Shown here one piece after another: positions 43,447 through 52,933 of a stretch of 64,000 bases of DNA. Every line of letters starts with the position of its first letter. Position 1 is the first letter of the stretch. Where the stretch lies: assembly GCF_029255285.1 (NCBI RefSeq), contig NZ_JAPUVI010000023.1, forward strand, positions 49,943 through 113,942, written 5' to 3'. Both the position numbers and the translations under genes were made by a program. This stretch comes from Accumulibacter sp. Its GTDB lineage: Bacteria; Pseudomonadota; Gammaproteobacteria; Burkholderiales; Rhodocyclaceae. The notes under the pieces were generated by a model, which had not been told where the DNA came from, ran no database searches, and saw only the letters and a program-made list of their open reading frames with translations.

Positions 43447-44682
43447 TCAGTTCGCGTCCAGATAGTCGCTGTACCAGAGGCTACCGAGCGGCAAACCCTC
43501 ATCGACCAGATTCCTCACCAATGCTAGGTCGGATACGCGTTGCACCGTCGAGTAACCGTCCGCGCCCTTTTTCAGTATCCAGACTTCCTGGGGAGTCAGC
43601 GCGTCCACGAAGTAAGGCTGATGCGTCGTCACGAAAATCTGCGGCGCGTTCTTCTTTCCAGTCGCGTGGTTTCGCAATTCGGTGGCGAGCGTATCCAGCA
43701 ACCTGTGATACAGCCCGTTTTCCGGTTCTTCGATGCAAATGAACGGAGGTGGCTCCGGGTCTTCCATCAACAAGAGGTAAGCAAATATCTTCAATGTGCC
43801 GTCCGACATCTGCCCCGCATAAAACGGATCGGCGAACGCCCCGTCATTGAATTGCAGCAGTACCCGCTTGTCCTCCGTCACCAGGGTCTTGATGCGCTGG
43901 ATACCGGGGATTTTTGCCGCGATCCGGTCAAGAATCGACTGGAAGCGCTCCTTGTGCTCCCGTTCCATGTATTGCACGACGTTGCCGATGTTGTCGCCAT
44001 GCATGTTCAGGTGACGCTGCGCGCCGGCGGATGGAATAGAGCGTGCCGCGTCGGGGTGGAAGTACGACAGAAACCAGCCTTTCAGAAAATCCCTGAACCG
44101 TTTGATACGCGGATGCTCCTTGAGGGTTCCCAGGGTGGCGATCCCCAGTTGCCGGAGATCGGTGAGGGTGACGTCCATCTTCGTATTCGGCTCTTCGTCG
44201 CCCTCGCCTTCCAGAGCGGTGTCTCCCGCCCATGCCGTCCCCGAGCCCTGCGTCAAGCGCAGAAAGGGATAAGGCCGACCGAAGCGCTGGCCTTTTCGGC
44301 GTTGTCCGAGAAACTCGTAACGCACATAGGGACGACACGATTCATCCAGATCGATGTGCAGATCGTAGGTGATTGGCCGCTCACTCGTTGACTCGCGGTA
44401 GTAAATCTCGAAGCAGATCGGTTCGCTCGTGGCGAGCGAGCGCATCCGCTCGAATCCGCCACGCTGTTTTGCATCGCAGGCCGTTTCCAGGTCGGTGGAA
44501 AGACAATCGGCGACGAAGCCGAAAGCATCGAACAACGTGCTCTTGCCCACACCGTTCTTGCCGATCACCACGGTGAAGGGCGTCAGAGCTTCGGCCTGCT
44601 GCTGTCCGGTCGACAATTTGCCCAGCGTCACGTCGCGGAGCGCCCGGTAATTCCTCACCCGAAATCCTTCGATCAACGCCAT
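43447..44682 (-). CDS. AAA (SMC/OLD-like) ATPase, COG4637 type
   Basis: A 411-aa ABC-type ATPase of the OLD/RecF kind: N-terminal IEGFRVRNYRALRDV strand, Walker A GKNGVGKST, signature-like GQMSDGTLKIFAYLLLME, Walker B FICIEEPENGL and the switch histidine FVTTHQPYFVD. No coiled-coil insert long enough for a true SMC is present. GGAGG precedes the ATG at 44682 with ideal spacing. It is coupled to the TOPRIM-like gene downstream and lies 37 bases after the type III methyltransferase. Such pairs often act as phage sensors and effectors; its sequence appears less GC-rich than the chromosome around it. Confidence 0.85.
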   Translation of the reverse strand: MALIEGFRVRNYRALRDVTLGKLSTGQQQAEALTPFTVVIGKNGVGKSTLFDAFGFVADCLSTDLETACDAKQRGGFERMRSLATSEPICFEIYYRESTSERPITYDLHIDLDESCRPYVRYEFLGQRRKGQRFGRPYPFLRLTQGSGTAWAGDTALEGEGDEEPNTKMDVTLTDLRQLGIATLGTLKEHPRIKRFRDFLKGWFLSYFHPDAARSIPSAGAQRHLNMHGDNIGNVVQYMEREHKERFQSILDRIAAKIPGIQRIKTLVTEDKRVLLQFNDGAFADPFYAGQMSDGTLKIFAYLLLMEDPEPPPFICIEEPENGLYHRLLDTLATELRNHATGKKNAPQIFVTTHQPYFVDALTPQEVWILKKGADGYSTVQRVSDLALVRNLVDEGLPLGSLWYSDYLDAN

Positions 44683-44719
44683 TTTGTTCCTCCAAAAACG
44701 CCCAGCCACTTAAGCATCG

Positions 44720-47605
44720 TTACACCCTGAACACCTTCATCACCTCATCCCCCAGGTGATTGATGACCTTCACCGCGATTCGCCCGGATTTCGGTTTCTC
44801 GAATGGGCGCGAGGTGTCGCTGTTGAGCGAGGCCCAGGCTTCGGCGTCGATCTCGGCCTTCAGCGTGGTCTTCAATGCGCGGTAGGGGTCGTTGGCGCCG
44901 AGGAAGTAGGCATGGCGGACGAAGAAGCTTTCCTCGTTGTAGTCCGTGTCGACGAACCAGCAGGCGATGCCGTCGGCGCCATCGCTGATGACCTCGCCGG
45001 TCTGCGGCTTGAACACGTCGACACCATTCACCTTCACGCGTAGGGTGTCGTGGTCTTCCCGGATCAGCGTGATGTCCGGCTCGCCGAAAATCACGAACAG
45101 GTTGCCCTTGCCGGTGTTCTTGAGGTCTTCGGCCATGTGCAGGTCGGCGTTCATGCGCGCCTTGAGCACCGGCAGCTTGCCGAGCTTGGAAAACTCCGTG
45201 GTGTGCGCCTCGAAGTTGAAGGCGCAGGCGATCAGCACGTCGAAACCGGCATCGGCGGCCTCGCGTGCCGCCTCGACCAGATCGGCGCGCTGCACGGTGC
45301 CGAATTCGGGGCCGATGAAGATGGCGGCACGCTTTTCCACGCCTTCCGCTTCCAGGTAGCGGCCTTCCGCACAGACCATGTCACCCGGCCAGGCGACCAG
45401 CGAAATGAAGGCAATGCGGTCGGCCTTGTGCGCCTGCTGCACGCCGGCGGTCTTGAGGTTGTCCAGAATCATCTGCGGGAAAGACTGCTTGACCGCATAC
45501 TTGGCCTCCTGCTGGCGCAGAGTGTCGATCAGTTCGTCGTCTTCATCGACGCCCAATACGCGATGCGGACTCAGGCTCTCGACGGTGAACGGCCCCGCCA
45601 CGCGCACCGCCTTCCTGTTCTCGTAGGGCTTGTCGTAGAGATACTCGAATTCGGCTTTGGCGGCGATGGAGGCGTCGATTTCCTTCTGCCGCGCGATACG
45701 CGCCTGCCACCAGTCGGCGTGGAGCTTCTTCGTCGCGTCCGGCCAGTTCGCATCGGCCTCGCGAGGAATTTCCCATTCCTGCCAGCACTTCTTCAGCGCG
45801 GCATTCATTGACTCGCGCAGAGGCTCCAACTTGGCCTGCCATTGCTCCCAGATCACGTCGATCTCCGCATTGTTGGCGATTGATCCTGACGTAATGTAGG
45901 CACAACGGCGATAGACAAAGCCGTGGCGGATGTTGCCATGGGTCGGCTGCGAACTGGGCGCCGTACGCGTGACTTCGGCCTCCTTCCATTGGCCTTCGCG
46001 GGAATCGGCGAGCAGGTAGTAGGGATAGCGGGTGCCCATGATGCGGGCACGAGCCAGCGCCAACGCGACGCGCGAAGTGTCGATGGTGATCCAGCGACGA
46101 CCCCATTGTTCTGCAACCGTGGCGGCGGTGCCGGAACCGCAAGTGGGGTCGAGGACGAGGTCGCCGGGGTCAGTCGCCATCAAGATACAGCGTTCCACAA
46201 TGCGCTCGTTCGTCTGCACGACATAGACTTGATCGGATGCTCCGCCAAGTCCATCCCACCAATTTGAAATGCCTTTGTATGGGAAGTCGTCCAAATAGCG
46301 CTTGAAGTCAAGGCTCGATCGCGAGCGAACCAACCTTCCAGCAACCAAGTTGCGCATCATCCCACTCAAACCTATTGCTGGCGTCTTAGACGTATGGCTC
46401 CAACATCGCCCTTTGGGGGGATGGGTCAATTCGCCATCTAGGCGTATAGGGTCCATCTGCGAAGCTCTCTCGCCACCATTGGTAACCGGCCATGGTCGGA
46501 AGAGGCGACCACCGGGGAACTGTTGGTCAATCCGTCTTGGGTAAGCACGGAAATCGAGTTTTTCACCCGACGAGTCAGTGAAGCTCTTTAAGTTCACCGT
46601 CTTTCCAGTCGGTAGCTCGATTCGCGAAAACTCGTCGATAGTCTCACTGTCGAGCATCCGCGCTTCGTAGAGCGTCCTGAACTTCGTTATCCCGTCGGCA
46701 CGCTTGGACTTCGAGTACCACAGAATGAAGTCGTTTACGGGGTCCATCAATGAAGATTTTTGGCTTCCCTTTTTCTTTACGAGAATCTCGGTTACTACGT
46801 TTTTGTCCCCAAACACCTCATCCATCACCGCCCTCACCCGATGCACATTCTCATCGCCAATCTGCACAAAGATCGACCCCGAATCCGTCAGCAGATCGCG
46901 CGCCACCGTCAGCCGGTCGCGCAGGTAGGTGAGGTAGGAATGAATCCCGTCGCGCCAAGTATCGCGAAACGCCTTGACCTGCTCCGGTTCGCGGGTGATG
47001 TGACTGGCATTACCGTCCTTGACGTCGCGGCTGGTCGTTGACCACTGGAAGTTGCTGTTGAATTTGATGCCGTAGGGTGGATCGAAATAGATGCACTGCA
47101 CCTTGCCGCGCAGCCCCTCACGCTCGGCAAGGCTGGCCATGACCTGAAGGCTGTCGCCGAGGATCATGCGGTTGCTCCAGTTCTGGTCGTGCTGATAGAA
47201 CTCGGTCTTGTCGACGCCCTGCGGAATGCCGTTGAAATCGGCGAAGAGGTCGGGCGTCGTCTGCCCCGCTTCGTGCTGGCGTTCCTTCGATGTGCGCAGC
47301 AGGTCGTCGATCAGCGCCTTGGGATGCACCTTCTCCTGAATGTAGAGCGGCGGCGCATGGACGACGAGATCGCTCCAGTCCTGTTCGTCCTTGCCGCGCC
47401 AGACCAGTTGCGGGTCGAGGTCGCGGTTTCTGGACGACGCTTCCGCAGACAGCGCAGAAACGTCGGGGCGCGGGTAGCGCACCTGCCTGGGGTTTTTCTG
47501 CGCGTCGTCGAGCACCGACTGGTATTCGGCGGTGGGGATGTTCTTGCGCTTGGCGTCGTCGTGCTTGATCGCGTCGACGGATTTGGAGGCGGGTGGTTTG
47601 GCCAT
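44720..47605 (-). CDS. mod: Type III restriction-modification methyltransferase (Mod)
   Basis: A 961-aa beta-class adenine methyltransferase. Catalytic motif IV DPPYG occurs at about residue 174 (CIYFDPPYGIKFN) and the SAM-binding motif I at about 485 (VLDPTCGSGTAATVAEQWGR), the IV-TRD-I order typical of Mod. The region between (about 258-470) is the target-recognition domain and is visibly AT-richer than the rest. A long C-terminal extension (about 550-961) of unclear role follows, larger than usual for Mod (~650). The ATG at 47605 follows GGGAG and is four bases after the Fic stop. It works with Res at 48789-51842. Confidence 0.9.
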   Translation of the reverse strand: MAKPPASKSVDAIKHDDAKRKNIPTAEYQSVLDDAQKNPRQVRYPRPDVSALSAEASSRNRDLDPQLVWRGKDEQDWSDLVVHAPPLYIQEKVHPKALIDDLLRTSKERQHEAGQTTPDLFADFNGIPQGVDKTEFYQHDQNWSNRMILGDSLQVMASLAEREGLRGKVQCIYFDPPYGIKFNSNFQWSTTSRDVKDGNASHITREPEQVKAFRDTWRDGIHSYLTYLRDRLTVARDLLTDSGSIFVQIGDENVHRVRAVMDEVFGDKNVVTEILVKKKGSQKSSLMDPVNDFILWYSKSKRADGITKFRTLYEARMLDSETIDEFSRIELPTGKTVNLKSFTDSSGEKLDFRAYPRRIDQQFPGGRLFRPWPVTNGGERASQMDPIRLDGELTHPPKGRCWSHTSKTPAIGLSGMMRNLVAGRLVRSRSSLDFKRYLDDFPYKGISNWWDGLGGASDQVYVVQTNERIVERCILMATDPGDLVLDPTCGSGTAATVAEQWGRRWITIDTSRVALALARARIMGTRYPYYLLADSREGQWKEAEVTRTAPSSQPTHGNIRHGFVYRRCAYITSGSIANNAEIDVIWEQWQAKLEPLRESMNAALKKCWQEWEIPREADANWPDATKKLHADWWQARIARQKEIDASIAAKAEFEYLYDKPYENRKAVRVAGPFTVESLSPHRVLGVDEDDELIDTLRQQEAKYAVKQSFPQMILDNLKTAGVQQAHKADRIAFISLVAWPGDMVCAEGRYLEAEGVEKRAAIFIGPEFGTVQRADLVEAAREAADAGFDVLIACAFNFEAHTTEFSKLGKLPVLKARMNADLHMAEDLKNTGKGNLFVIFGEPDITLIREDHDTLRVKVNGVDVFKPQTGEVISDGADGIACWFVDTDYNEESFFVRHAYFLGANDPYRALKTTLKAEIDAEAWASLNSDTSRPFEKPKSGRIAVKVINHLGDEVMKVFRV

Positions 47606-47609
47606 GGTG

Positions 47610-48698
47610 TCACTCCCGCGCGGCCGGCAAGGCTTCGCCGGTGAGGATGCCGTAGAGCGGCATGTTGATGTAGTAGTTATTGCGACCGACCTTGCGCTTG
47701 GCGAGAAAGCCGCCGGCCACCAGCGCATCCAGATACTTGGTGGCGGTCAGGCGCGAGACTTTGAGATCGTGCTCGATGAATTCGATCTTGGTATAGGGAT
47801 GGGAGAACAGGTTGTTGATCAGGTCCTGGCTGTAGAAGCGATGCCCGGCGCGGATGCGATGCTTGGTGTCCATGAGCAGTGCCTTGATGGCCTGGATGGT
47901 GGCGATGCCTTCGGCGGCGGTGTGCTCGACGGCCGCCAGCATGTAGCGCACCCAGTCTTCCCAGGCGTCGCGGTCGCGCACTTCCTGCAACAGGCGGTAG
48001 TAATCGGACTTGGTGCGGACGATGTGGCGGCTCATGTAGAGCACCGGGATGTCGAGCAGGCCCTGCTTGACGAGATACAGCACATTGACGATGCGGCCGG
48101 TGCGGCCGTTGCCGTCGTAGAAGGGGTGGATGCTCTCGAACTGGTGGTGGATGAGCGCCATCCTGATCAGGGGGTCGGCATCGAACAGGCTGCCGTCGTT
48201 GATGAAGCGTTCGAGGTCGGCCATCAGCGCGAGAATATCGTCGGGATTCTGTGGCGGGGTATAGACGGTGCGGCCCCCTTCGCCCTTGAGCGCCGTGCCA
48301 GGCAGCTTGCGGAAGCCGGCGTGATTCTTTTCGAGTTCGGCCTGGATTTGCAGGATGTGGTTGCTGGTCAGCAGGCCGGTGCTGCGCACCGCCTCAAAGC
48401 CCACGTGCAGCGCCTGGCGGTAGCGCGCCACTTCCTTGGCGGCGGCGCTGCCGGCGCCCTCGGGGAAGGCCGCCTCGCGGAACAGCTCGTCGTGGGTGGT
48501 GACGATGTTCTCGATCTCGGAACTGTCCTTGGCTTCCTGCAGGCCCAGGGTGCTGATCAGGATGCCCTGGTTCGGCATCGAAGCGGCGACTCCCTTGAGC
48601 TCGGCCAGCCTGCGGCTGGCAGCGTTGAGCTGCTTGAGGATGTCCGGCCTGTCGAAGCGCTCCGATCGCAGTTTCGTCAGCGGCTGAATTGAGGTCAT
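47610..48698 (-). CDS. Fic-domain protein with self-inhibitory helix and winged-helix C-terminus
   Basis: A 362-aa AMPylator-type protein. The catalytic motif HPFYDGNGRTGR (about residue 190) is intact. An N-terminal inhibitory motif of the S-x-x-x-E-N form (SSEIEN, about residue 58) marks it as a self-inhibited class II Fic. A winged helix follows at the C-terminus (IEFIEHDLKVSRLTATKYLD, then VGRNNYYIN). Fic genes recur in type III and type I restriction operons, where they may modify or guard the system. It is placed between res and mod, with only four bases to mod. Confidence 0.88.
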   Translation of the reverse strand: MTSIQPLTKLRSERFDRPDILKQLNAASRRLAELKGVAASMPNQGILISTLGLQEAKDSSEIENIVTTHDELFREAAFPEGAGSAAAKEVARYRQALHVGFEAVRSTGLLTSNHILQIQAELEKNHAGFRKLPGTALKGEGGRTVYTPPQNPDDILALMADLERFINDGSLFDADPLIRMALIHHQFESIHPFYDGNGRTGRIVNVLYLVKQGLLDIPVLYMSRHIVRTKSDYYRLLQEVRDRDAWEDWVRYMLAAVEHTAAEGIATIQAIKALLMDTKHRIRAGHRFYSQDLINNLFSHPYTKIEFIEHDLKVSRLTATKYLDALVAGGFLAKRKVGRNNYYINMPLYGILTGEALPAARE

Positions 48699-48705
48699 TT
48701 GTTTA

Positions 48706-48765
48706 CATGTCCCGATTGACGCGTATAGATATATGCGATTTTATATGCACAATATGCGGGACATG
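48706..48765 (-). promoter_or_regulatory. Inverted-repeat operator and AT-rich promoter region of the Fic-mod unit
   Basis: CATGTCCCG (48706-48714) and CGGGACATG (48757-48765) are a perfect 9-bp inverted repeat flanking a 42-base AT-rich tract just before the Fic start. The tract holds three ATATGC repeats (48731, 48743, 48752). On the minus strand a TTGTGC at 48752-48747 could serve as -35, but the -10 is poor. The arrangement suggests a looped or dimeric repressor site. Confidence 0.45.
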
Positions 48766-48788
48766 CCAACCGTAGGCGTGAACGGCAT

Positions 48789-51700
48789 TCATTTCCCCGC
48801 CACGGCGCCGATCATTCTGGCGAACTCGGCTTCCACCTTCCTGGCGAAGTCGTCCTGCATCTGGAACACGTCGGTGAACTCGGCGAACGCCCAGCGTCCA
48901 TAGGCGCCGAGGTGATTGACGCCAGGCACCCAGTAGGTGTCCATGGTCGATTTCTTTTCCTTGGCGTCCTCGCGCCGGTAACCCTTGATTTCGACGAGCA
49001 GTCGCAGCAGGTCATGCGGCCCCTTGCCGTCGTCGACCAGCACGATGAAATCGGGCAGGTATTTGCGCGTTTCCGAGCCGTAGCGGTAAGGCACCTCGAA
49101 GCCCAGGCCGTGGTTCTTCACGTAGGCGCGCACCTTTGGATGCGCTTCGGCCACCCGGCAGAATTCGCCTTCCCAGTCACTGTCGAGCACCACCCAGTTG
49201 ATATGACAGTGCCGGGAACTGGTTTGCCAGCGGTTGGGTTTCGAGGTATTGAAGCGCACATGCCTCGTCGAGCCGCTGGGGTTGTAGGGGTCGAGCAGCG
49301 CCTTGATTGGTCGTTCGCCGAGAAACTGTCGAGTGATGGCGGCGGTGATCCTGTTGCACGCCATGTCGGCCAATTGCAAATACATGAGCTGGGCGGGACA
49401 GGTGCCGCCCTTGCACTCCAGATGATGGTCCAGCCATGCCTTCGCGATGCGCTTGAGCTGCCCGAACAGGTGCAGCTTCGGCGGCTCTCCAGGATCGCGC
49501 CAGTGGGTATAAACCAGCCGGCGAGTGAGGTGGTAGAGCAGGCTGGAGGAACGAACGTCGCTCAGGTGATCGACAGTCAGGTTGACGCCTTCGCCGATGA
49601 TGCCCTCGTTCCGAGTTTCGCAGGGACCCACCAGGTCGGGGGTCAGGATGAGCGTTGAGTCGTCATTGAATTTGGCCTGCAATCGCTCTTCCGGCAACTC
49701 GATGCGGTAGCCTTCGACGCGCGGGAAGGTGATTTCGAGGGCATCGCGGTCGGGGCGAATCGCCTTGACCTGTACCGTTTCGCGCGGCGGTTGCGGTTTG
49801 GCGATGACCGGCTTGGCGGTGAAGTCGAAGGGGATGCCGAACACGTCGGCGTATTCGACGTTGAACTGGCCTTCCTCGTTGAGTTCGTAGGACTGACGGC
49901 GCAAGGCGCGGCCGATCACCTGTTCGCACAACAGTTGCGTGCCGAAGGCGCGAATGCCGAGCACGTGGGTGACGGTGTTGGCATCCCAGCCTTCGGTCAG
50001 CATCGAGACCGACACCACGCAGCGGATCGAGCCGCCGAGCTGCCCCGCCTTGCCGACCGTGTTCATGACTTCGCGCAGCAGTTCCTGGTCGGTGAGCTTG
50101 TCGCCGGCGCGGGCATCGCCGGACCGCTCGACGATCTCGCGGCGGAAGCGATCGATTTCGTCGGCGGCCATGTCGTGGAACTTGTCGTCGAGCGCATCGC
50201 CGGCTTCGAGCTGCTCGCTGTCGATCAGCAGGGTGTTGGGGCGCGGCAGGGGGTTGCCGGTGGTTTCGTCGAAGTTGCGGAACAGCGGCAGTCGGCCGTT
50301 TTCGAGCGTGCTGCTGCCGTCGTCGTTCTTGCGCTGGAAGCCGGAAATGAAGTCATAGACGAGCTTCGAGATTGCGGTGTTCTGGCAGACGACGATGAAG
50401 CATGGGGGCACCTTGATAGCGGCGTCCTGCCAGAGTTTGAAGGTCTTTTCGTAGTGACCGTAGAGTGCTTGCAGTGCCGTTTGCAGCCGGGTCGGCAGCT
50501 TGAGCGGGTCGAGTTCCTGATTCGAGCCGCGTCCCTTCTTCGGCATGTCCTGGCTAATGTTCTTCCACAGATCGCGGAAGACCGGCAGTTCGTCGCCAGG
50601 GATGTTCTCGGCCACCGGCACGCGAGGCAGCTTGACGATGCCGCATTCGATGGCGTCCATCAGCGAGAAATCGCTCATCGTCCAAGGGAACAGCGTGCCC
50701 TCGGCGTAACCCGAGCCGCGCAGGAAGAACGGCGTGGCCGAGAGGTCGATGACACGGGACAAGCCAAGCTTGCGCTTGACGGCTTCAAGCCCGGAGATCC
50801 ACAACCGGGCAGCCTCGTTGTTCTTCTCGGCTTCCTTCTTGTCGTCGCCTTTCAGTTCCTCGTCGTCGATCTCCTGCGGTTTTTCGCGGTAGCAGTGGTG
50901 GGCTTCGTCGTTGATGGCCAGAATGTTCTTCATGCCCATCAGGTCGGGCATGACGCGCTGGATCATCTGGCCTTCGGTTTCGACGGTGATGATTTCGTCG
51001 CCTGTGCGGCCCTTCAGCAGTTGCCGCCCGCCTTTGGAAATCTCGACGCGCTCGCGCGGTTTGAACGCGTGGTAATTGGTAATGACGATCTTGGCGCGGC
51101 CCATGTCGTCGAGCAGGTCGCTCGGCACCAGTCCCCGTTCCTTGTAGTAGCTGTCAGGGTCGCTGGGCTGGAGGACGCGCAAGCGGTCCTTGATGGTGAG
51201 GCCCGGCGCACAAATCAGGAAGCCGCGCGTGAATTGCTTGGCTCCGGGGCGGCGCACGGCGTTGATCGTCTGCCAGGCAATCAACATCGCCATCACGGTC
51301 GTTTTGCCCGCCCCCGTGGCCAGCTTGAGCGCGAGCCGCATCAACTCGGGATTGGCATCCTTGTTGGCTGCCGCAAGGTGTTCGAGCAGCCGCTTGCCGT
51401 ATTTGGTGCCGGGCGCAACCTCGGTCAGCCAGATCGCCGTTTCGACCGCCTCGACCTGACAGAAGAAAGGACGAACGCCACTGAACCCGTGATGGCGCCA
51501 GTGCTGAAGGAGTCGCGCGGTCTCGGGGGTCACCTGCCATTGGCTCGGACTCGGGAGCGCACGCCACGTGTCGACGTGATTCCGCACCTCGTTGATGATC
51601 GAGGTGGGGTCGTACTGCTGCGTATTGCTGGATAGCCCCTCGCCCTCGTCGAAGATGAAGACTTCCTGCCTGGGTGTCTTCCTTTGCTTCTTCGGCTTCG

Positions 51701-51842
51701 GGATCGGCGTGATGAACTCGGCGCGACGACGCGTTTCCAGAACTTGTTGCGTCGGTTGACCCGACTCGTCCAACTCCCAATGCCGAGCCGGACGCTCATA
51801 GGGAGAGTTCAGGATTGGATGATCGAAGAAGGGGTTCGACAT
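48789..51842 (-). CDS. res: Type III restriction endonuclease (Res)
   Basis: A 1017-aa SF2 translocase-nuclease. Helicase motifs: Walker A LATGAGKTTVM, DEAH-type box INDEAHHCYREK, motif III DLSATPFFLRG and motif VI QVIGRALRRQ. The C-terminus has a PD-(D/E)xK nuclease signature (YLPDFIVLVDDG, then LLVEIKGY). It cleaves DNA with Mod after head-to-head site recognition. The N-terminal ~190 residues before the helicase are typical for this Res subgroup. It is the first gene of the minus-strand island and is separated from the Fic gene by 90 bases that carry their own promoter-like sequence. Confidence 0.92.
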   Translation of the reverse strand: MSNPFFDHPILNSPYERPARHWELDESGQPTQQVLETRRRAEFITPIPKPKKQRKTPRQEVFIFDEGEGLSSNTQQYDPTSIINEVRNHVDTWRALPSPSQWQVTPETARLLQHWRHHGFSGVRPFFCQVEAVETAIWLTEVAPGTKYGKRLLEHLAAANKDANPELMRLALKLATGAGKTTVMAMLIAWQTINAVRRPGAKQFTRGFLICAPGLTIKDRLRVLQPSDPDSYYKERGLVPSDLLDDMGRAKIVITNYHAFKPRERVEISKGGRQLLKGRTGDEIITVETEGQMIQRVMPDLMGMKNILAINDEAHHCYREKPQEIDDEELKGDDKKEAEKNNEAARLWISGLEAVKRKLGLSRVIDLSATPFFLRGSGYAEGTLFPWTMSDFSLMDAIECGIVKLPRVPVAENIPGDELPVFRDLWKNISQDMPKKGRGSNQELDPLKLPTRLQTALQALYGHYEKTFKLWQDAAIKVPPCFIVVCQNTAISKLVYDFISGFQRKNDDGSSTLENGRLPLFRNFDETTGNPLPRPNTLLIDSEQLEAGDALDDKFHDMAADEIDRFRREIVERSGDARAGDKLTDQELLREVMNTVGKAGQLGGSIRCVVSVSMLTEGWDANTVTHVLGIRAFGTQLLCEQVIGRALRRQSYELNEEGQFNVEYADVFGIPFDFTAKPVIAKPQPPRETVQVKAIRPDRDALEITFPRVEGYRIELPEERLQAKFNDDSTLILTPDLVGPCETRNEGIIGEGVNLTVDHLSDVRSSSLLYHLTRRLVYTHWRDPGEPPKLHLFGQLKRIAKAWLDHHLECKGGTCPAQLMYLQLADMACNRITAAITRQFLGERPIKALLDPYNPSGSTRHVRFNTSKPNRWQTSSRHCHINWVVLDSDWEGEFCRVAEAHPKVRAYVKNHGLGFEVPYRYGSETRKYLPDFIVLVDDGKGPHDLLRLLVEIKGYRREDAKEKKSTMDTYWVPGVNHLGAYGRWAFAEFTDVFQMQDDFARKVEAEFARMIGAVAGK

Positions 51843-52059
51843 AGCGACGGCTTACACGCTGGCGTTATTCTTGTTGATCGAGTGGGAGGCATTGTCCAGC
51901 AAAAGCGATATTTGGGCCATTGCGTAAGCGTCAGGCCTCGACTCGCGCCGCCGAGAACGACTCCCCGCGCGACGGCAGCCGGCAGCGGCAGCCGATCGGG
52001 CCAGGCCAGACGCGGGGTTTTCAGCCAGGGGAGCTTTCGGCCTGCTCGCGACGATTTCT

Positions 52060-52536
52060 TCACCAGCTCCCGGTCAACAACTGCCCGAGCGCAAAGCCGA
52101 GATGGAGATCGTCGAGCCGGCCGAAGTGGTGCAGGCGAATCCGTCCGTGGCGGTCGAGCAGTACGGTGGAGGGAGTTCCGCGCAGCCCCAGCTTCTCCAT
52201 CGTCAGCGGCACCGGGCCGTCTGCCGCGGGTTCGTCTACGCCGATCGGAAAGCTCAGACGGTACTCGTGGATGAACGCGGCGAGTGCCTGCGGCGACATC
52301 GCTGCGTGGTGTTCGAAGACGGTGTGCAGGCCGACCACGGCGAGATCGTCGCCGGCAAAGGCGTCGCGCACGCGCTGCGTCTGCGGCAGGCCGTGCGCGA
52401 CGCAGGCCGGGCAGAGCATCTGAAACGCGTGGATCAGCACGACGCGGCCGCGCAAGTCACCGACGCGCAAGGGGCGCTCGCTGTTGAACCACTGCGATAC
52501 CTGCCATTCGGCCATCGTCCCCGGCGATTCCGGCAT
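52060..52536 (-). CDS. TlpA/peroxiredoxin-like thioredoxin-fold protein
   Basis: A 158-aa cytoplasmic thioredoxin-fold protein: the redox motif CPAC in HAFQMLCPACVAHGLPQ, cis-proline region LRGTPSTVLLDRHGRIRLHHFG, and no signal peptide. Members reduce peroxides or disulfides; which applies is unclear. The start at 52536 has an AAGGGG site; a methionine seven codons later is possible. It follows the DUF1622 gene on the same strand by 61 bases. Between it and the res start (51843-52059) no gene was seen. Confidence 0.78.
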   Translation of the reverse strand: MPESPGTMAEWQVSQWFNSERPLRVGDLRGRVVLIHAFQMLCPACVAHGLPQTQRVRDAFAGDDLAVVGLHTVFEHHAAMSPQALAAFIHEYRLSFPIGVDEPAADGPVPLTMEKLGLRGTPSTVLLDRHGRIRLHHFGRLDDLHLGFALGQLLTGSW

Positions 52537-52597
52537 TTACGCTACCCCTTCGCAGTCCGCTGACGCGCTCGACGAGACCGCCGACCCGCCGTGCGGT

Positions 52598-52933
52598 TCA
52601 CTTGTCTTCCGATGACTTGAGCTCGCGCTCGAGGAAATAGTTCAGCGCCGTGCGCAAGGTGGCGATCGCCGCCAGCTGGCCGATGTCGTTCCAGTTCGGA
52701 GCGACGGCGGTGCGCAGGATGTCGGCGCCGAGCAGAAACTCGAGCGCCAGGGCCAGCGACTTGCCGAGGTTGAGCCGAATCAGCAGGCGCGGCGTGTAGC
52801 CGGCCGACCGCAGGCTGCTGTCGCGGACAAACTGGACGAAGGCCTTGAGCGAGGCGAGACAGATGATGGCCGCCGCCATGACTTCGATCAGTTGCGCCAG
52901 TTGCAGCGTCGCCGTCTTGATCAGTTCTTCCAT
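52598..52933 (-). CDS. DUF1622 membrane protein
   Basis: A 111-aa protein with two hydrophobic segments (LIEVMAAAIICLASLKAFVQ and SLALALEFLLGADILRTAV). The conserved pattern RLNLGKSLALALEFLLGADI ... ATLRTALNYFLERE is diagnostic of DUF1622. Function unknown. It precedes the TlpA-like gene in a likely two-gene unit. Confidence 0.88.
   Translation of the reverse strand: MEELIKTATLQLAQLIEVMAAAIICLASLKAFVQFVRDSSLRSAGYTPRLLIRLNLGKSLALALEFLLGADILRTAVAPNWNDIGQLAAIATLRTALNYFLERELKSSEDK

Noticed and set aside
48721-48756. Short ATATGC repeats as the start of a CRISPR-like array
   Set aside because: Only three 6-base copies with irregular spacing; they look like promoter or operator sequence.
51924-51932. 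Second GTAAGCGTC, identical to the IS66-type end at 42468, just outside the res gene
   Set aside because: No TnpA-like frame or ribosome site follows it, and a 9-base match can occur by chance in this length of sequence.
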